This document shows positions 8,550 through 15,828 of a stretch of DNA of 64,000 bases, piece after piece. Position 1 is the first letter of the stretch; every line of letters begins with the position of its first letter. The notes beneath the pieces are model-generated. The model was not told the DNA's origin. It searched no databases and saw only the letters and a list, made by a program, of their open reading frames with translations. Where the stretch lies: the NCBI RefSeq assembly GCF_014196745.1, contig NZ_JACIEH010000002.1, positions 620,383-684,382 of the forward strand, written 5' to 3'. The translations under genes and the position numbers were made by a program. The DNA is from Sphingomonas kyeonggiensis. GTDB taxonomy: Bacteria; Pseudomonadota; Alphaproteobacteria; Sphingomonadales; Sphingomonadaceae.

Positions 8550-9347
8550 TTACCTCCAGCCTGCGTCGACGAAATACTCGTGGCCCGTGATAAGCCGTGC
8601 GTCGTCAGAGGCAAGGAACAGTGCCATCGCCGCGATGTCGTCGGGCACGAGCCGGCCCTTGAGGCACTGGGCGGCGACGATCTCGGCCTCGCCCTCGGGC
8701 GTGTACCATTTCATCTGGCGCGGGGTCTTCACATTGCCCGGCACGATGCAGACCGAGCGGATATTGTCCGGGCCCAGGTCGCGGGCGAAGCTGCGGGTCA
8801 TGCCCTCGATGCCGGCCTTGGCGGTCTGGTAGAGCGTCAGCCCTTCGAGCGCGAGGTGCCAGGAGATCGAGCCCAGGTTGATGATCACGCCCGCGCCCTT
8901 GGCCTTCATCCCCGGGATCACCGCCTGGGCGCAGAAGAACAGGTGGCGCAGGTTCACGTTGAGCCGGTTCTCCCAATAGTCTTCCGTCACTTCCTCGATG
9001 GTGTGGCGGTCGTCATTGGCAGCGTTGTTCACCAGGATATCGAAGCTGCCATGCTCCTCGATCAGCTGCGCGATCACCGCCTTGGCCGACTTGATGTCGG
9101 TCAGGTCGACGTTGCGATAGGTCGGCGCCTTGCCCACGGCCTCGAGGCTGGCGACCAGTTCCTGCGAATCCGCGTCGGCAATGTCGAAGAAAGTGACGTC
9201 CGCGCCCTGGCGGACGAAACCCTCGACAAGGCCGGCACCAATCCCGGAGCCGCCGCCGGTGACCAGCACGCGCTTGCCCTTCAGGCTGGGATAGATGGCA
9301 CGCTGATCGCGAGTCTGGGTCACGTGCATGGGATCAGCTTCCGACAT
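8550..9347 (-). CDS. xylB: Short-chain dehydrogenase, likely NAD-dependent D-xylose dehydrogenase
   Basis: Classical SDR of 265 residues. It has the Rossmann cofactor loop TGGGSGIG (residues 30-37), the NNAAND segment near 107-112, catalytic Ser160, and Tyr173/Lys177 in YQTAK. Caulobacter XylB is the same class of enzyme and oxidises D-xylose to xylonolactone, the first step of the Weimberg route. It follows xylX after 48 bp and precedes xylC directly. An ATG at 9347 gives a long N terminus; Met7 is another possible start. L-arabinose or another aldose is a possible alternative substrate. Confidence 0.85.
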   Translation of the reverse strand: MSEADPMHVTQTRDQRAIYPSLKGKRVLVTGGGSGIGAGLVEGFVRQGADVTFFDIADADSQELVASLEAVGKAPTYRNVDLTDIKSAKAVIAQLIEEHGSFDILVNNAANDDRHTIEEVTEDYWENRLNVNLRHLFFCAQAVIPGMKAKGAGVIINLGSISWHLALEGLTLYQTAKAGIEGMTRSFARDLGPDNIRSVCIVPGNVKTPRQMKWYTPEGEAEIVAAQCLKGRLVPDDIAAMALFLASDDARLITGHEYFVDAGWR

Positions 9348-9395
9348 GAGAATGAATTACCTTGGAAAACATAGAGGAGTGGCCGCGCGCTGCGC

Positions 9396-10499
9396 TCACA
9401 GCAGGCCGCGGCCCGCCAGGTTGCGCACCAGTGCGCGGATGCCGAAGGTCCAGGGCGCGGCGGCCTTGGAGGTGGTGACCCGGTTGACCAGCGCGCCGAG
9501 CTTGGGGCTCGAGATGCGCACCACGTCGCCGTCCTTGTGCGTGAAGCCGCGGCCGGGGTGGTCGCGATCCTGGATCGGGGCGAACAGGGTGCCGAGGAAC
9601 AGCGCGAAGCCGTCCGGATACTGGTGCTCGCTCAGCGTCTGGCGGACCAGGTCGGTCGGGTCGCGGCTGATCTGGCTCATCTTGTTGGTGCCCTCGAGGC
9701 GATAGCCTTCGGGCCCGTCGATGACCAGATCGACCTCGGCCGCGCGGACATCGTCCATCGTGAAGCCGGTATCGAACAGGCGGATGAACGGCCCGATCGA
9801 GGTCGAGGCGTTGTTGTCCTTGGCCTTGCCGAGCAGCAGCGCACTGCGTCCCTCGAAATCGCGCAGATTGACATCGTTGCCCAAAGTCGCGCCCCGCGGC
9901 GTGCCGGTCTTGTCGACGATCAGCACCACTTCGGGCTCGGGATTGTTCCAGTCGCTGTCCGAGCGGACGCCGATATCGGCACCCCAGCCCACCGCTGAGA
10001 GGACGGGTGCCTTGGTGAACACCTCGGCATCCGGGCCGATCGCGACTTCGAGGTACTGCGACCACATCCCCGCCTCGATCAGCGCGGCCTTGAGGTTCGC
10101 CGCCTCGGGCGTGCCCGGCACCACCGAGCGGATGCCCGATCCGACCTTGGCTTCCAGGTCGCCGCGGATCTCGTTCGCCTTGTCGGCATCGCCGCGCGCG
10201 CGCTCCTCGATCACCCGCTCGATCGCCGAGAGCGCGAAGGTCACGCCGCATGCCTTGACGCACTGCAGGTCGATCGGCGCGAGCAGGACAGGGCCGTTAT
10301 CGCTACCAAGATCGGCCACGGCGCCGATGTCGGCGCCGGTCACGCTCGCCGGATCGGCAAGGTCGAGCAGGTCGGATACGGTCGCGGCGCTGGCCGAGAC
10401 GTCGTAGATTCGTCCGCCGCGCAGGATCACGGGGCTTGGGCCCGCTTCCGTCAAGATACGGCCAACCAGAATTGCCTGCTCATGATCGACAGGCAGCAT
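9396..10499 (-). CDS. xylX: FAH-family 2-keto-3-deoxyxylonate dehydratase
   Basis: Fumarylacetoacetate-hydrolase-fold protein, 367 residues from the ATG at 10499. It matches my recollection of Caulobacter XylX through most of its length (CGVTFALSAIERVIEERARGD, WNNPEPEVVLIVD, LGNDVNLRDFEGRSALL, QYPDGFALFLGTLFAP, TFGIRALVRNLAGRGLL). XylX dehydrates 2-keto-3-deoxyxylonate to alpha-ketoglutarate semialdehyde. A TTG at 10520 behind GAGAGG would add seven residues. The frame stays open to an ATG at 10586, but that start would place the operator at 10546-10561 inside the coding region, so I reject it. First gene of the operon. Confidence 0.88.
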   Translation of the reverse strand: MLPVDHEQAILVGRILTEAGPSPVILRGGRIYDVSASAATVSDLLDLADPASVTGADIGAVADLGSDNGPVLLAPIDLQCVKACGVTFALSAIERVIEERARGDADKANEIRGDLEAKVGSGIRSVVPGTPEAANLKAALIEAGMWSQYLEVAIGPDAEVFTKAPVLSAVGWGADIGVRSDSDWNNPEPEVVLIVDKTGTPRGATLGNDVNLRDFEGRSALLLGKAKDNNASTSIGPFIRLFDTGFTMDDVRAAEVDLVIDGPEGYRLEGTNKMSQISRDPTDLVRQTLSEHQYPDGFALFLGTLFAPIQDRDHPGRGFTHKDGDVVRISSPKLGALVNRVTTSKAAAPWTFGIRALVRNLAGRGLL

Positions 10500-10545
10500 T
10501 TCCGCCGGGGACGCTTTCAAAATCCTCTCGCCTCGATATTTGATT

Positions 10546-10561
10546 GTGATAGCGCTACCAT
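10546..10561. promoter_or_regulatory. LacI-type operator, copy 2
   Basis: GTGATAGCGCTACCAT is the exact reverse complement of 1873-1888. It lies 47 bp before the chosen xylX start, in the promoter position of the xylX-xylB-xylC operon. From memory, the Caulobacter xylose promoter carries a similar GTTAGCGCTACCA element. Confidence 0.78.
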
Positions 10562-10608
10562 GCTGCGGCACGGGTGGCGCTGTCAAGCATATCGCGACGC
10601 TTTAGGGG

Positions 10609-11280
10609 TTATTTCGGAACCGCTTCCAGCAGGGCGACGATCTCGCCGACGATATCCGCGGGCGGGCGCATTGCCCCGTCGGTGCTGGCGTGCACCATCC
10701 GCCACGGCCCGAGTAGGCCGGCAGCTACGATCGACTCGTAATTGCCTCGTACGCGCTGCTGGAGTGCGACATCGGCTTCATATTCGTCGAAGCTCTTCGC
10801 GGTATAGCTGCGCTCGGCCTTCTGCAGGATCAACGCGCGGGCAAGCTCCCAGGGCGTGTTGAGATAGATCGACAGGGCGGGAGCGGGCAGGGCGAACTGG
10901 CCGGTCTCGAGCGCCAGAATCCATTCCATCAGCGCGCGGCTCTCGTCCGCCGGCACGCGGGCGCCCTGATAGGCCATGTTCGACGCGACATAGCGGTCGA
11001 AGATCAGCACGTCATGTGCCTCGACCGCGGCGAGGACCTGGTCGCGCCACTCGAACCGGTCGAGCGCATAGAGCGTCGCGGCGGCGTGGGGGCTCACCGG
11101 CACGGGCATGTCCCCGGCCAGGTAGCGACCGATCGTCACCCCGGCGACGGTCTCGCCATAGCGCGGGAAGCCGATCACCGTGGCGGTCTTGCCCGTGGCC
11201 TGGAGCGTCTCGCACAACAGCCTGGACGTGGTGTTCTTGCCGACGCCGTCGGCGCCTTCGATCGCGACAATGATCCCCAT
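10609..11280 (-). CDS. Thymidylate-kinase-like P-loop kinase
   Basis: Protein of 223 residues of the dTMP kinase family, which phosphorylates dTMP with ATP. The P-loop is GADGVGKNTTSR (residues 9-20), with Asn where the family usually has Ser. FPRYGETVAGVTIGRYL and FDRYVASNMAYQGAR follow, the latter like the family's DRY segment. LIFDRY gives the Walker B strand. The lid segment is short, with KAERSYTAKSFDEYEAD. It stands alone between the xylose operon and the regulator. Whether it is the cell's main Tmk or a second paralogue cannot be told here, so no symbol is given. Confidence 0.75.
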   Translation of the reverse strand: MGIIVAIEGADGVGKNTTSRLLCETLQATGKTATVIGFPRYGETVAGVTIGRYLAGDMPVPVSPHAAATLYALDRFEWRDQVLAAVEAHDVLIFDRYVASNMAYQGARVPADESRALMEWILALETGQFALPAPALSIYLNTPWELARALILQKAERSYTAKSFDEYEADVALQQRVRGNYESIVAAGLLGPWRMVHASTDGAMRPPADIVGEIVALLEAVPK

Positions 11281-11308
11281 GGCCCGCGCCCTAGCACGGG
11301 CGCCGCGA

Positions 11309-12418
11309 TCAGAGGAAGACGGCGGAGACGATCGCTGCGAGGCTCGACGGATCGCAATCGTCGAGCGGGACCTCCATGTCCGGGTTGACGCTGTAGCCGA
11401 TCATCCGGCCGTCGCGATCCGAAGCGACCGAGAGCAGCCGCCAGCTTTCGCCTTCGCGCAGCGCCGCGAGCCCGCCGGGTAGCGGCAGGCGATCGGGATC
11501 GGCGACCACCGTCGCCTGGGCGGGCAGGCCGCCGCCCAGCGTCGCGCGGCAGACCTTGAGGCCGAAGGCGCGCGGCCCGGCGATGTGCGGCGCTTCCACC
11601 GTCTCGCCGGTCGGCTGGTGGCCGATCAGCCCCTGGGGCAGCGCCAGGCCGAAGATCGGCACCAGCCGGATCGCGCTCACCGGCGTGCCGGGCAGCGGCA
11701 GCGGCATCGATGCCAGCACGGGCGGCGCTTCCTCGTTCAGCGCAGTGACGAGCTCGGCCACGCGTTCGCGCGTGCGGGTGATGCGCGTCTCGGGATTGGC
11801 GATGGTGGCGAGGAAGGGCGCCAGTGTGCCGGCCTGGTGGCGCTGCTCCACCTCGGCGCGCAGTTCCGCTTCGTCGGCGACGTCGAACAGGGCGAACAGC
11901 GCGGTGTGGATCGCCGCGTTCCAGCGTCCGAACGGCTTCTGCGCATTCTCGACGCGGGAGAGGTTCACCGGGGGCAGGCCGAAGTCGCGTTCGATCACCG
12001 CGATGGTGAGCGCCGGATCGAGCGTGCGGCGGGCGCGGAGCGCGGCGCCGAGCAGTACCGCGAAGCGCTCCTCGTCCTGGTCGAGCACGGCGCCGTCGCT
12101 GAACGGCTCGGCCCAGACAGCGATGTCAAAATCGGATGCGTCGATATCCAATAACAATTCGGTCGGTGCCAGGTCGAGCGCCGCGGCGATGCGACGCAAT
12201 TCGTCGGGCCGCGCCACGACTTCGCCGCGCTCGATCTTGGAAAGACGAATATAGGGTATCTCGGGAATCTTGGTCGAGAGACGGAGCAATTTGGCAAAGC
12301 CGCGCCGTTGACGCTGCTCACGCACGCGGTTCGGAAAGACAATTGCACGATAGAAGTCGATCATGGGTTCGCCTGCGGTCCCCGGCCGCATCTTACCCTT
12401 TCCGTTGGCGCTTGCCAT
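11309..12418 (-). CDS. Double-XRE transcriptional regulator
   Basis: Regulator of about 369 residues. An XRE helix-turn-helix is clear near the N terminus (STKIPEIPYIRLSKIERGEVVARPDELRRIAAALDL). A second HTH-like stretch follows (TIAVIERDFGLPPVNLSRVENAQKPFGRW). The C-terminal half carries a sensor-like region of unknown type, with GLKVCRATLGGGLPAQATVVADPDRLPLPGG. I chose the ATG at 12418; ATG 12364 is an alternative. The frame is open well upstream, but there it only shadows the neighbouring gene. An inverted repeat at 12445-12460 may be its operator. Target genes are unknown. Confidence 0.7.
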   Translation of the reverse strand: MASANGKGKMRPGTAGEPMIDFYRAIVFPNRVREQRQRRGFAKLLRLSTKIPEIPYIRLSKIERGEVVARPDELRRIAAALDLAPTELLLDIDASDFDIAVWAEPFSDGAVLDQDEERFAVLLGAALRARRTLDPALTIAVIERDFGLPPVNLSRVENAQKPFGRWNAAIHTALFALFDVADEAELRAEVEQRHQAGTLAPFLATIANPETRITRTRERVAELVTALNEEAPPVLASMPLPLPGTPVSAIRLVPIFGLALPQGLIGHQPTGETVEAPHIAGPRAFGLKVCRATLGGGLPAQATVVADPDRLPLPGGLAALREGESWRLLSVASDRDGRMIGYSVNPDMEVPLDDCDPSSLAAIVSAVFL

Positions 12419-12444
12419 GCTCAATCCCCAGAGACTCGGGGCAT

Positions 12445-12460
12445 CTTGAAGCAATTCAAG
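12445..12460. promoter_or_regulatory. Inverted repeat before the XRE gene
   Basis: CTTGAA-GCAA-TTCAAG, 6-bp arms and 4-bp spacer, 27 bp before the XRE start. A plausible autoregulatory operator; no second copy was found in the window. Confidence 0.45.
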
Positions 12461-12486
12461 GATAATACAAGGTAAACGACATTCCG

Positions 12487-13002
12487 TTAATGGAACGATC
12501 CTGCCGACTGGCTGCCCGAAAGCAGGCCACAGGAACCGGCCGGATCCAGGTCCAGGATCATCGCCAGCGTGCTCTCGCCGATGGCATGGCGCAGCAGCCA
12601 ACCCTCGGCCGAAGGCGACGGATGATCGGGCGCGAAGGCCACCCCGGTGCCGTCGGTGATCACGCCGAGCGCCGCCGGCGGGCTCGGCCAGCGACCGGCA
12701 AGATAGTCGAGCAGCGCGGCGGCGGCGTCCTGCAGAGCGCCTTCGTCGCTGTCTTCCGGGCAGAAAGCGTCCGGTGCGGCCGAGATGGTGGCGACGCGCT
12801 TGAAGTCGCGCTGGCGCCACCAGATCAGGTGGATCTCGCCATCGGACGAGGCTTCCAGGCCCAGGATCAGATCATTGCCGGCGGGCAACAGCGGCTGGGC
12901 CAGTCGCGCCACGTCCTGCGCGAGGGCGGTCAGGTGGCGATTGGGGCGCGGCAGCGAGCCATGTGCTTCTCCGCTGCCGTTCCAGTCGAAATTGCGATGC
13001 AT
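12487..13002 (-). CDS. Hypothetical protein, possible flagellar regulon member
   Basis: Protein of 171 residues I do not recognise. It looks soluble, with no signal peptide or membrane segment, and has a Trp/Arg-rich centre (IHLIWWRQRDFKRVATISAAPD) and an Asp-rich C-terminal part (LAMILDLDPAGSCGLLSG). The ATG at 13002 follows a GAGAGGGTAGGAGGAAC-like ribosome site. A TCCTATAATG box lies 26 bp before the start, like those of the flagellar operons to its right, and it ends near the double-XRE gene. That makes it a candidate member of the flagellar regulon; function is unknown. Confidence 0.6.
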   Translation of the reverse strand: MHRNFDWNGSGEAHGSLPRPNRHLTALAQDVARLAQPLLPAGNDLILGLEASSDGEIHLIWWRQRDFKRVATISAAPDAFCPEDSDEGALQDAAAALLDYLAGRWPSPPAALGVITDGTGVAFAPDHPSPSAEGWLLRHAIGESTLAMILDLDPAGSCGLLSGSQSAGSFH

Positions 13003-13027
13003 CGGTTCCTCCTACCCTCTCAGGGGC

Positions 13028-13033
13028 ATTATA
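13028..13033 (-). promoter_or_regulatory. Flagellar-type -10 box (ATCCTATAATGCC)
   Basis: TATAAT read on the reverse strand, 26 bp before the 171-residue gene. Member of the recurrent YCYTATAAT set; no convincing -35 hexamer. Confidence 0.5.
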
Positions 13034-13067
13034 GGATGGGTTTGAAACGCGGGGCGTTCCGATGCGA

Positions 13068-14123
13068 TCAGTGGAACGAAGCCGTCGACGGGGCAGGGGC
13101 CGCGATGAGCTGGACTGCCTCGACCTGCTGCACGGCAGGCGTGGTGATAACCGGCGAAAGCGTGGTCGGGTCCACGGCGCGGACGCTCGCCAGGCGGTTG
13201 TGCGGCAGGCTGGCGTCCGGAAGGATCGGCGCGGTGCGCGCAGCCGGGGCCGGGCGACGCTTCGGGGTGCCGGGCTGGCCATATTCGGCCATCACGGCGA
13301 AGCGCGGATCCTTGGCGGCGATATCGGCGATCGCCTTGGCGGCGCGCTTGGTGATCTGGCGGACGCGCTCCTTGGTCACGCCGGTCTCGAGCGACAGGTC
13401 GTCGAGCGTGGCGGTCTGGAACACGCGGCGCTCCACGATCTCGCGGTCGCGGCTGAGCTTGGCCTCGAGCTTCTCCAGCTCGGCGGGATCGATGCCATAG
13501 GTGGCGGTGCGCAGGCGCGGACCCTCGGCGCGGCGCAGCGCGGCTTCGGCGCGCTTCGGGCGGGGACGGCGACGCAGCGCCTCGACACCGACCTTGCGGA
13601 GCTGGTCGACATAGGCGTCGATGAGTTCGGAAACGGCGCCCTCGGCGAGATAGTCCGAAGCCGCGGCCTCGGTGCGCTCCAGGGCGAATTCGTCCTCGAT
13701 CATCGCCTCGGGGCTGATCTCGTCGCCGTCGGGCGAGGTGGCGAGGGCGCTGAGCGAAACGGTGGTCGCCTCGACCTTCTTCGCCGACGGGCGCTGATCG
13801 GTCATCAGGCGGAAGCGCAGGCTCTGCAGCTCGCCGCGGATCTGCCAGTTCACGAAGGTGGTGAACTGCGCCTTGGTGGGGTCATAGCCCTCGATCGCGC
13901 GGTGCACGGCAATGGCGCAGCACTGCTCGGCATCTTCCCAATGGGCGGTCAGGCCGTACTGGCGGACGAAGTGGCGGATGCGCGGGGCGATCAGCTTGAG
14001 GATCTGGGCGAAGGCACGGTCGACATAGACGCGCTGGCGGTTCGTACGAGCGGCGCCGTCCTGCGGCGTATTCTCGATGACGGTGGCGACGGCTGCTTCC
14101 AGCGCGATCGTGATCTTCGACAT
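13068..14123 (-). CDS. Atypical sigma-70 family sigma factor of the flagellar locus
   Basis: Protein of 351 residues with sigma-70 hallmarks. Region 2 spans about residues 33-105, with AEQCCAIAVHRAIEGYDPTK and QFTTFVNWQIRGELQSLRFR (helices 2.3-2.4). Region 4.2 spans about 238-268, with LDDLSLETGVTKERVRQITKRA. Between them lies a long charged, Arg-rich linker (about 110-235), and a Pro/Ala-rich tail fills 285-351. No recognisable region 1.1 and no canonical FliA layout are seen. Its place beside the flagellar genes and the recurrent TATAAT-type box make it the best candidate in the window for a dedicated flagellar sigma factor. That role is inferred. Confidence 0.72.
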   Translation of the reverse strand: MSKITIALEAAVATVIENTPQDGAARTNRQRVYVDRAFAQILKLIAPRIRHFVRQYGLTAHWEDAEQCCAIAVHRAIEGYDPTKAQFTTFVNWQIRGELQSLRFRLMTDQRPSAKKVEATTVSLSALATSPDGDEISPEAMIEDEFALERTEAAASDYLAEGAVSELIDAYVDQLRKVGVEALRRRPRPKRAEAALRRAEGPRLRTATYGIDPAELEKLEAKLSRDREIVERRVFQTATLDDLSLETGVTKERVRQITKRAAKAIADIAAKDPRFAVMAEYGQPGTPKRRPAPAARTAPILPDASLPHNRLASVRAVDPTTLSPVITTPAVQQVEAVQLIAAPAPSTASFH

Positions 14124-14196
14124 TGCAAATCCCCTGTTTGTCCTGGCCAGCCGGGTCTCGGCCGCCGTTCACAGGGGCAACATGGTCTCTAATCCT

Positions 14197-14212
14197 TTAA
14201 CAGAACCCTTAA
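14197..14212. promoter_or_regulatory. CtrA-like TTAA pair before the sigma gene
   Basis: TTAA-N8-TTAA, one base longer than the TTAA-N7-TTAA spacing known for CtrA. It lies 74 bp before the sigma gene start. Weak evidence. Confidence 0.25.
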
Positions 14213-14332
14213 ATTCCTATATGTAGTCCTACCAATCGCACATTCCCCTACGGAAGGGGGAATATGGTTAAAACTCAGAAACTACGAGTTTTTATGCGGT
14301 TTCCGCCATTTCGGGTACCCGCGGACAATCCA

Positions 14333-14338
14333 TTATAG
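14333..14338 (-). promoter_or_regulatory. Flagellar-type -10 box (ATCCTATAATGGA)
   Basis: Reverse-strand TATAAT between the transglycosylase stop and the sigma gene, about 210 bp before the sigma start. GCCGGC lies 16 bp upstream of the box, as it does at 17600. It implies a long leader if used. Confidence 0.5.
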
Positions 14339-14350
14339 GATAAAAATAAT

Positions 14351-15406
14351 TTAGCCGGCGAATTGTTCCGGACGGATTCGACGATCGATGAATCCGAGCA
14401 ACCACTGGCGGTGCGCCTGGGTTGCGTTGCCTGCCGCGGCGATTCGCTGTTCGGCCGCGCCGCCGCCGATCTGGGCGGCCAGCAGCATGCGGGCGCGGCC
14501 CGGATCGATGCCGCCGGCCAGGAACTTCTTGGCGTCGCCCAGCCCGAGATGGTGCGAGAGATAGGCCGACTTGGCCAGCGTCTCGGCATCGGTGTTCACC
14601 CGGATGCCCGATTGCTCGAGCTTGGTGAGGTTGACCTTGGCGAAGTCGGCGACGGCGAGGATCGAGGCCTGGCCGTCATAGCGCAGCGCCAGCAGCTCGC
14701 TGCGCGCGCCCGCCACGACCTTGCCGCGCCCGTCGAGCCAGCCGCGCTCGGAGGCGACCTGGTTCAGCCAGGTGCCCGAGGTCTCGGCGAGATGCTCCCA
14801 GGTGCCGCTCAGGAACTGGCCGAGGCCGGCAGCGCTGGAGCGCGGATTGCGCGACATGGTGTTCCAGCTGCCGTCGCGGCCCTTGGCCGCCTCGGCATCG
14901 ACGATCGCGGCGAGCGCGGTCGCGGGAATGCCGGTGCGTGCCTCGGCCATGGCCAGGGCGGGGCCGAAGCGGCTGTTGGCGCCCAGCGCCAGGCCGGAAT
15001 CCATCGCCCCCTTGGCGACCGAGACGGTCGCGTTGGTGCTCATCATCGCCGCCATCCGGCGGCTGCCCTGCTCGGCGGAATCGCCGATCGCATCACGCAG
15101 GTCCTCGACGCAGTCGTTGGCGAAGCTCGCGCTGGTGGGCTTCTGGTGGCACGAGCAGGCACAGGCGCAGTGGCAGCCCTGCTGCACGCCGCCCGGCTGC
15201 ATGCCGTTCTGCTTGCCGAGCAGCTCGAGCAGCGAATCCCCGGCCAGGCCGTTCTGGCCGATGCCGCCATTCTTCTTGTCGTCGCGGTCGCCATCGCCCA
15301 GCGCTGCGCGCCACAGCCGGCTCGCCAGCTCGGTCTGCGCCTCGCTGTAGATCACCTTGGCGCGGTTGGCCGGGCTCAGCGATGCGAGTTCTGCGCGCGG
15401 GATCAT
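14351..15406 (-). CDS. Lytic transglycosylase-like flagellar protein with Cys-rich loop
   Basis: Protein of 351 residues translated after fliJ with a 4-bp overlap. The C-terminal half looks like a lysozyme/SLT fold (SRNPRSSAAGLGQFLSGTWEHL near residues 183-204, with earlier Glu candidates in MAEARTGIPATALAAIVDAEAAKG). That suggests a peptidoglycan-cutting enzyme that opens a path for the rod. The N-terminal half has a striking Cys/His cluster, GCHCACACSCH (about residues 78-88), that could bind metal or form disulfides. No signal peptide is visible, so export would go through the flagellar apparatus or an unusual route. The catalytic Glu is not certain. Confidence 0.72.
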   Translation of the reverse strand: MIPRAELASLSPANRAKVIYSEAQTELASRLWRAALGDGDRDDKKNGGIGQNGLAGDSLLELLGKQNGMQPGGVQQGCHCACACSCHQKPTSASFANDCVEDLRDAIGDSAEQGSRRMAAMMSTNATVSVAKGAMDSGLALGANSRFGPALAMAEARTGIPATALAAIVDAEAAKGRDGSWNTMSRNPRSSAAGLGQFLSGTWEHLAETSGTWLNQVASERGWLDGRGKVVAGARSELLALRYDGQASILAVADFAKVNLTKLEQSGIRVNTDAETLAKSAYLSHHLGLGDAKKFLAGGIDPGRARMLLAAQIGGGAAEQRIAAAGNATQAHRQWLLGFIDRRIRPEQFAG

Positions 15407-15828
15407 GCGTTGCGCTCCGCAGTGCGGCGCGCGATGACCAGCTTCGCGGCGGCGATGTCGTCGATCATCGACTGCTCGGCGCCGGCGGCGATGCGCTCGG
15501 CCTCGTCCTTGAAGCGGCCGGCTGCGCCTTCGATGGCGCGCATCGTGCCATAGACCTCGACGGCCTGGGCACGCAGATGGGTGAGTCGCAGGTTCGCGAT
15601 CTGGGACTGCTGGTCCAGCCGCGCACGCTCGGCCTTCATCCGCAGCCGCCAGGCATCGCTGGCGACCGGTACGGTGATGGCGAGCGCGCGTTCCTCGCGC
15701 ATGCGGATCTCGTGCGCCCGGGTCTGGTGGTCGAGCGTGGTGATCGTCTCGATCTCGACGCTGATCGACACCTTCACGGCATCGACTTCGCGGCGCTTGA
15801 CGCGCAGGGCGGTGTCGAACGGAGTCAT
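15403..15828 (-). CDS. fliJ: Flagellar export protein FliJ
   Basis: Small coiled-coil protein of 141 residues. FliJ is the stalk-like partner of the FliI ATPase in the export apparatus. The sequence is mostly charged helix ([44 protein letters not shown]). The ATG at 15828 overlaps the fliI stop by 4 bp, and the stop overlaps the transglycosylase start by 4 bp. Identity rests on size, helical content and position after fliI, since FliJ sequences are poorly conserved. Confidence 0.72.
   Translation of the reverse strand: MTPFDTALRVKRREVDAVKVSISVEIETITTLDHQTRAHEIRMREERALAITVPVASDAWRLRMKAERARLDQQSQIANLRLTHLRAQAVEVYGTMRAIEGAAGRFKDEAERIAAGAEQSMIDDIAAAKLVIARRTAERNA

Noticed and set aside
11309..12820. 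Longer start for the XRE regulator
   Set aside because: The extra N-terminal part is antisense-frame shadow of the 171 aa gene, and both are on one strand in different frames.
14197..14212. Full CtrA site before the sigma gene
   Set aside because: Spacing between TTAA halves is 8 rather than 7; kept only as a weak feature.
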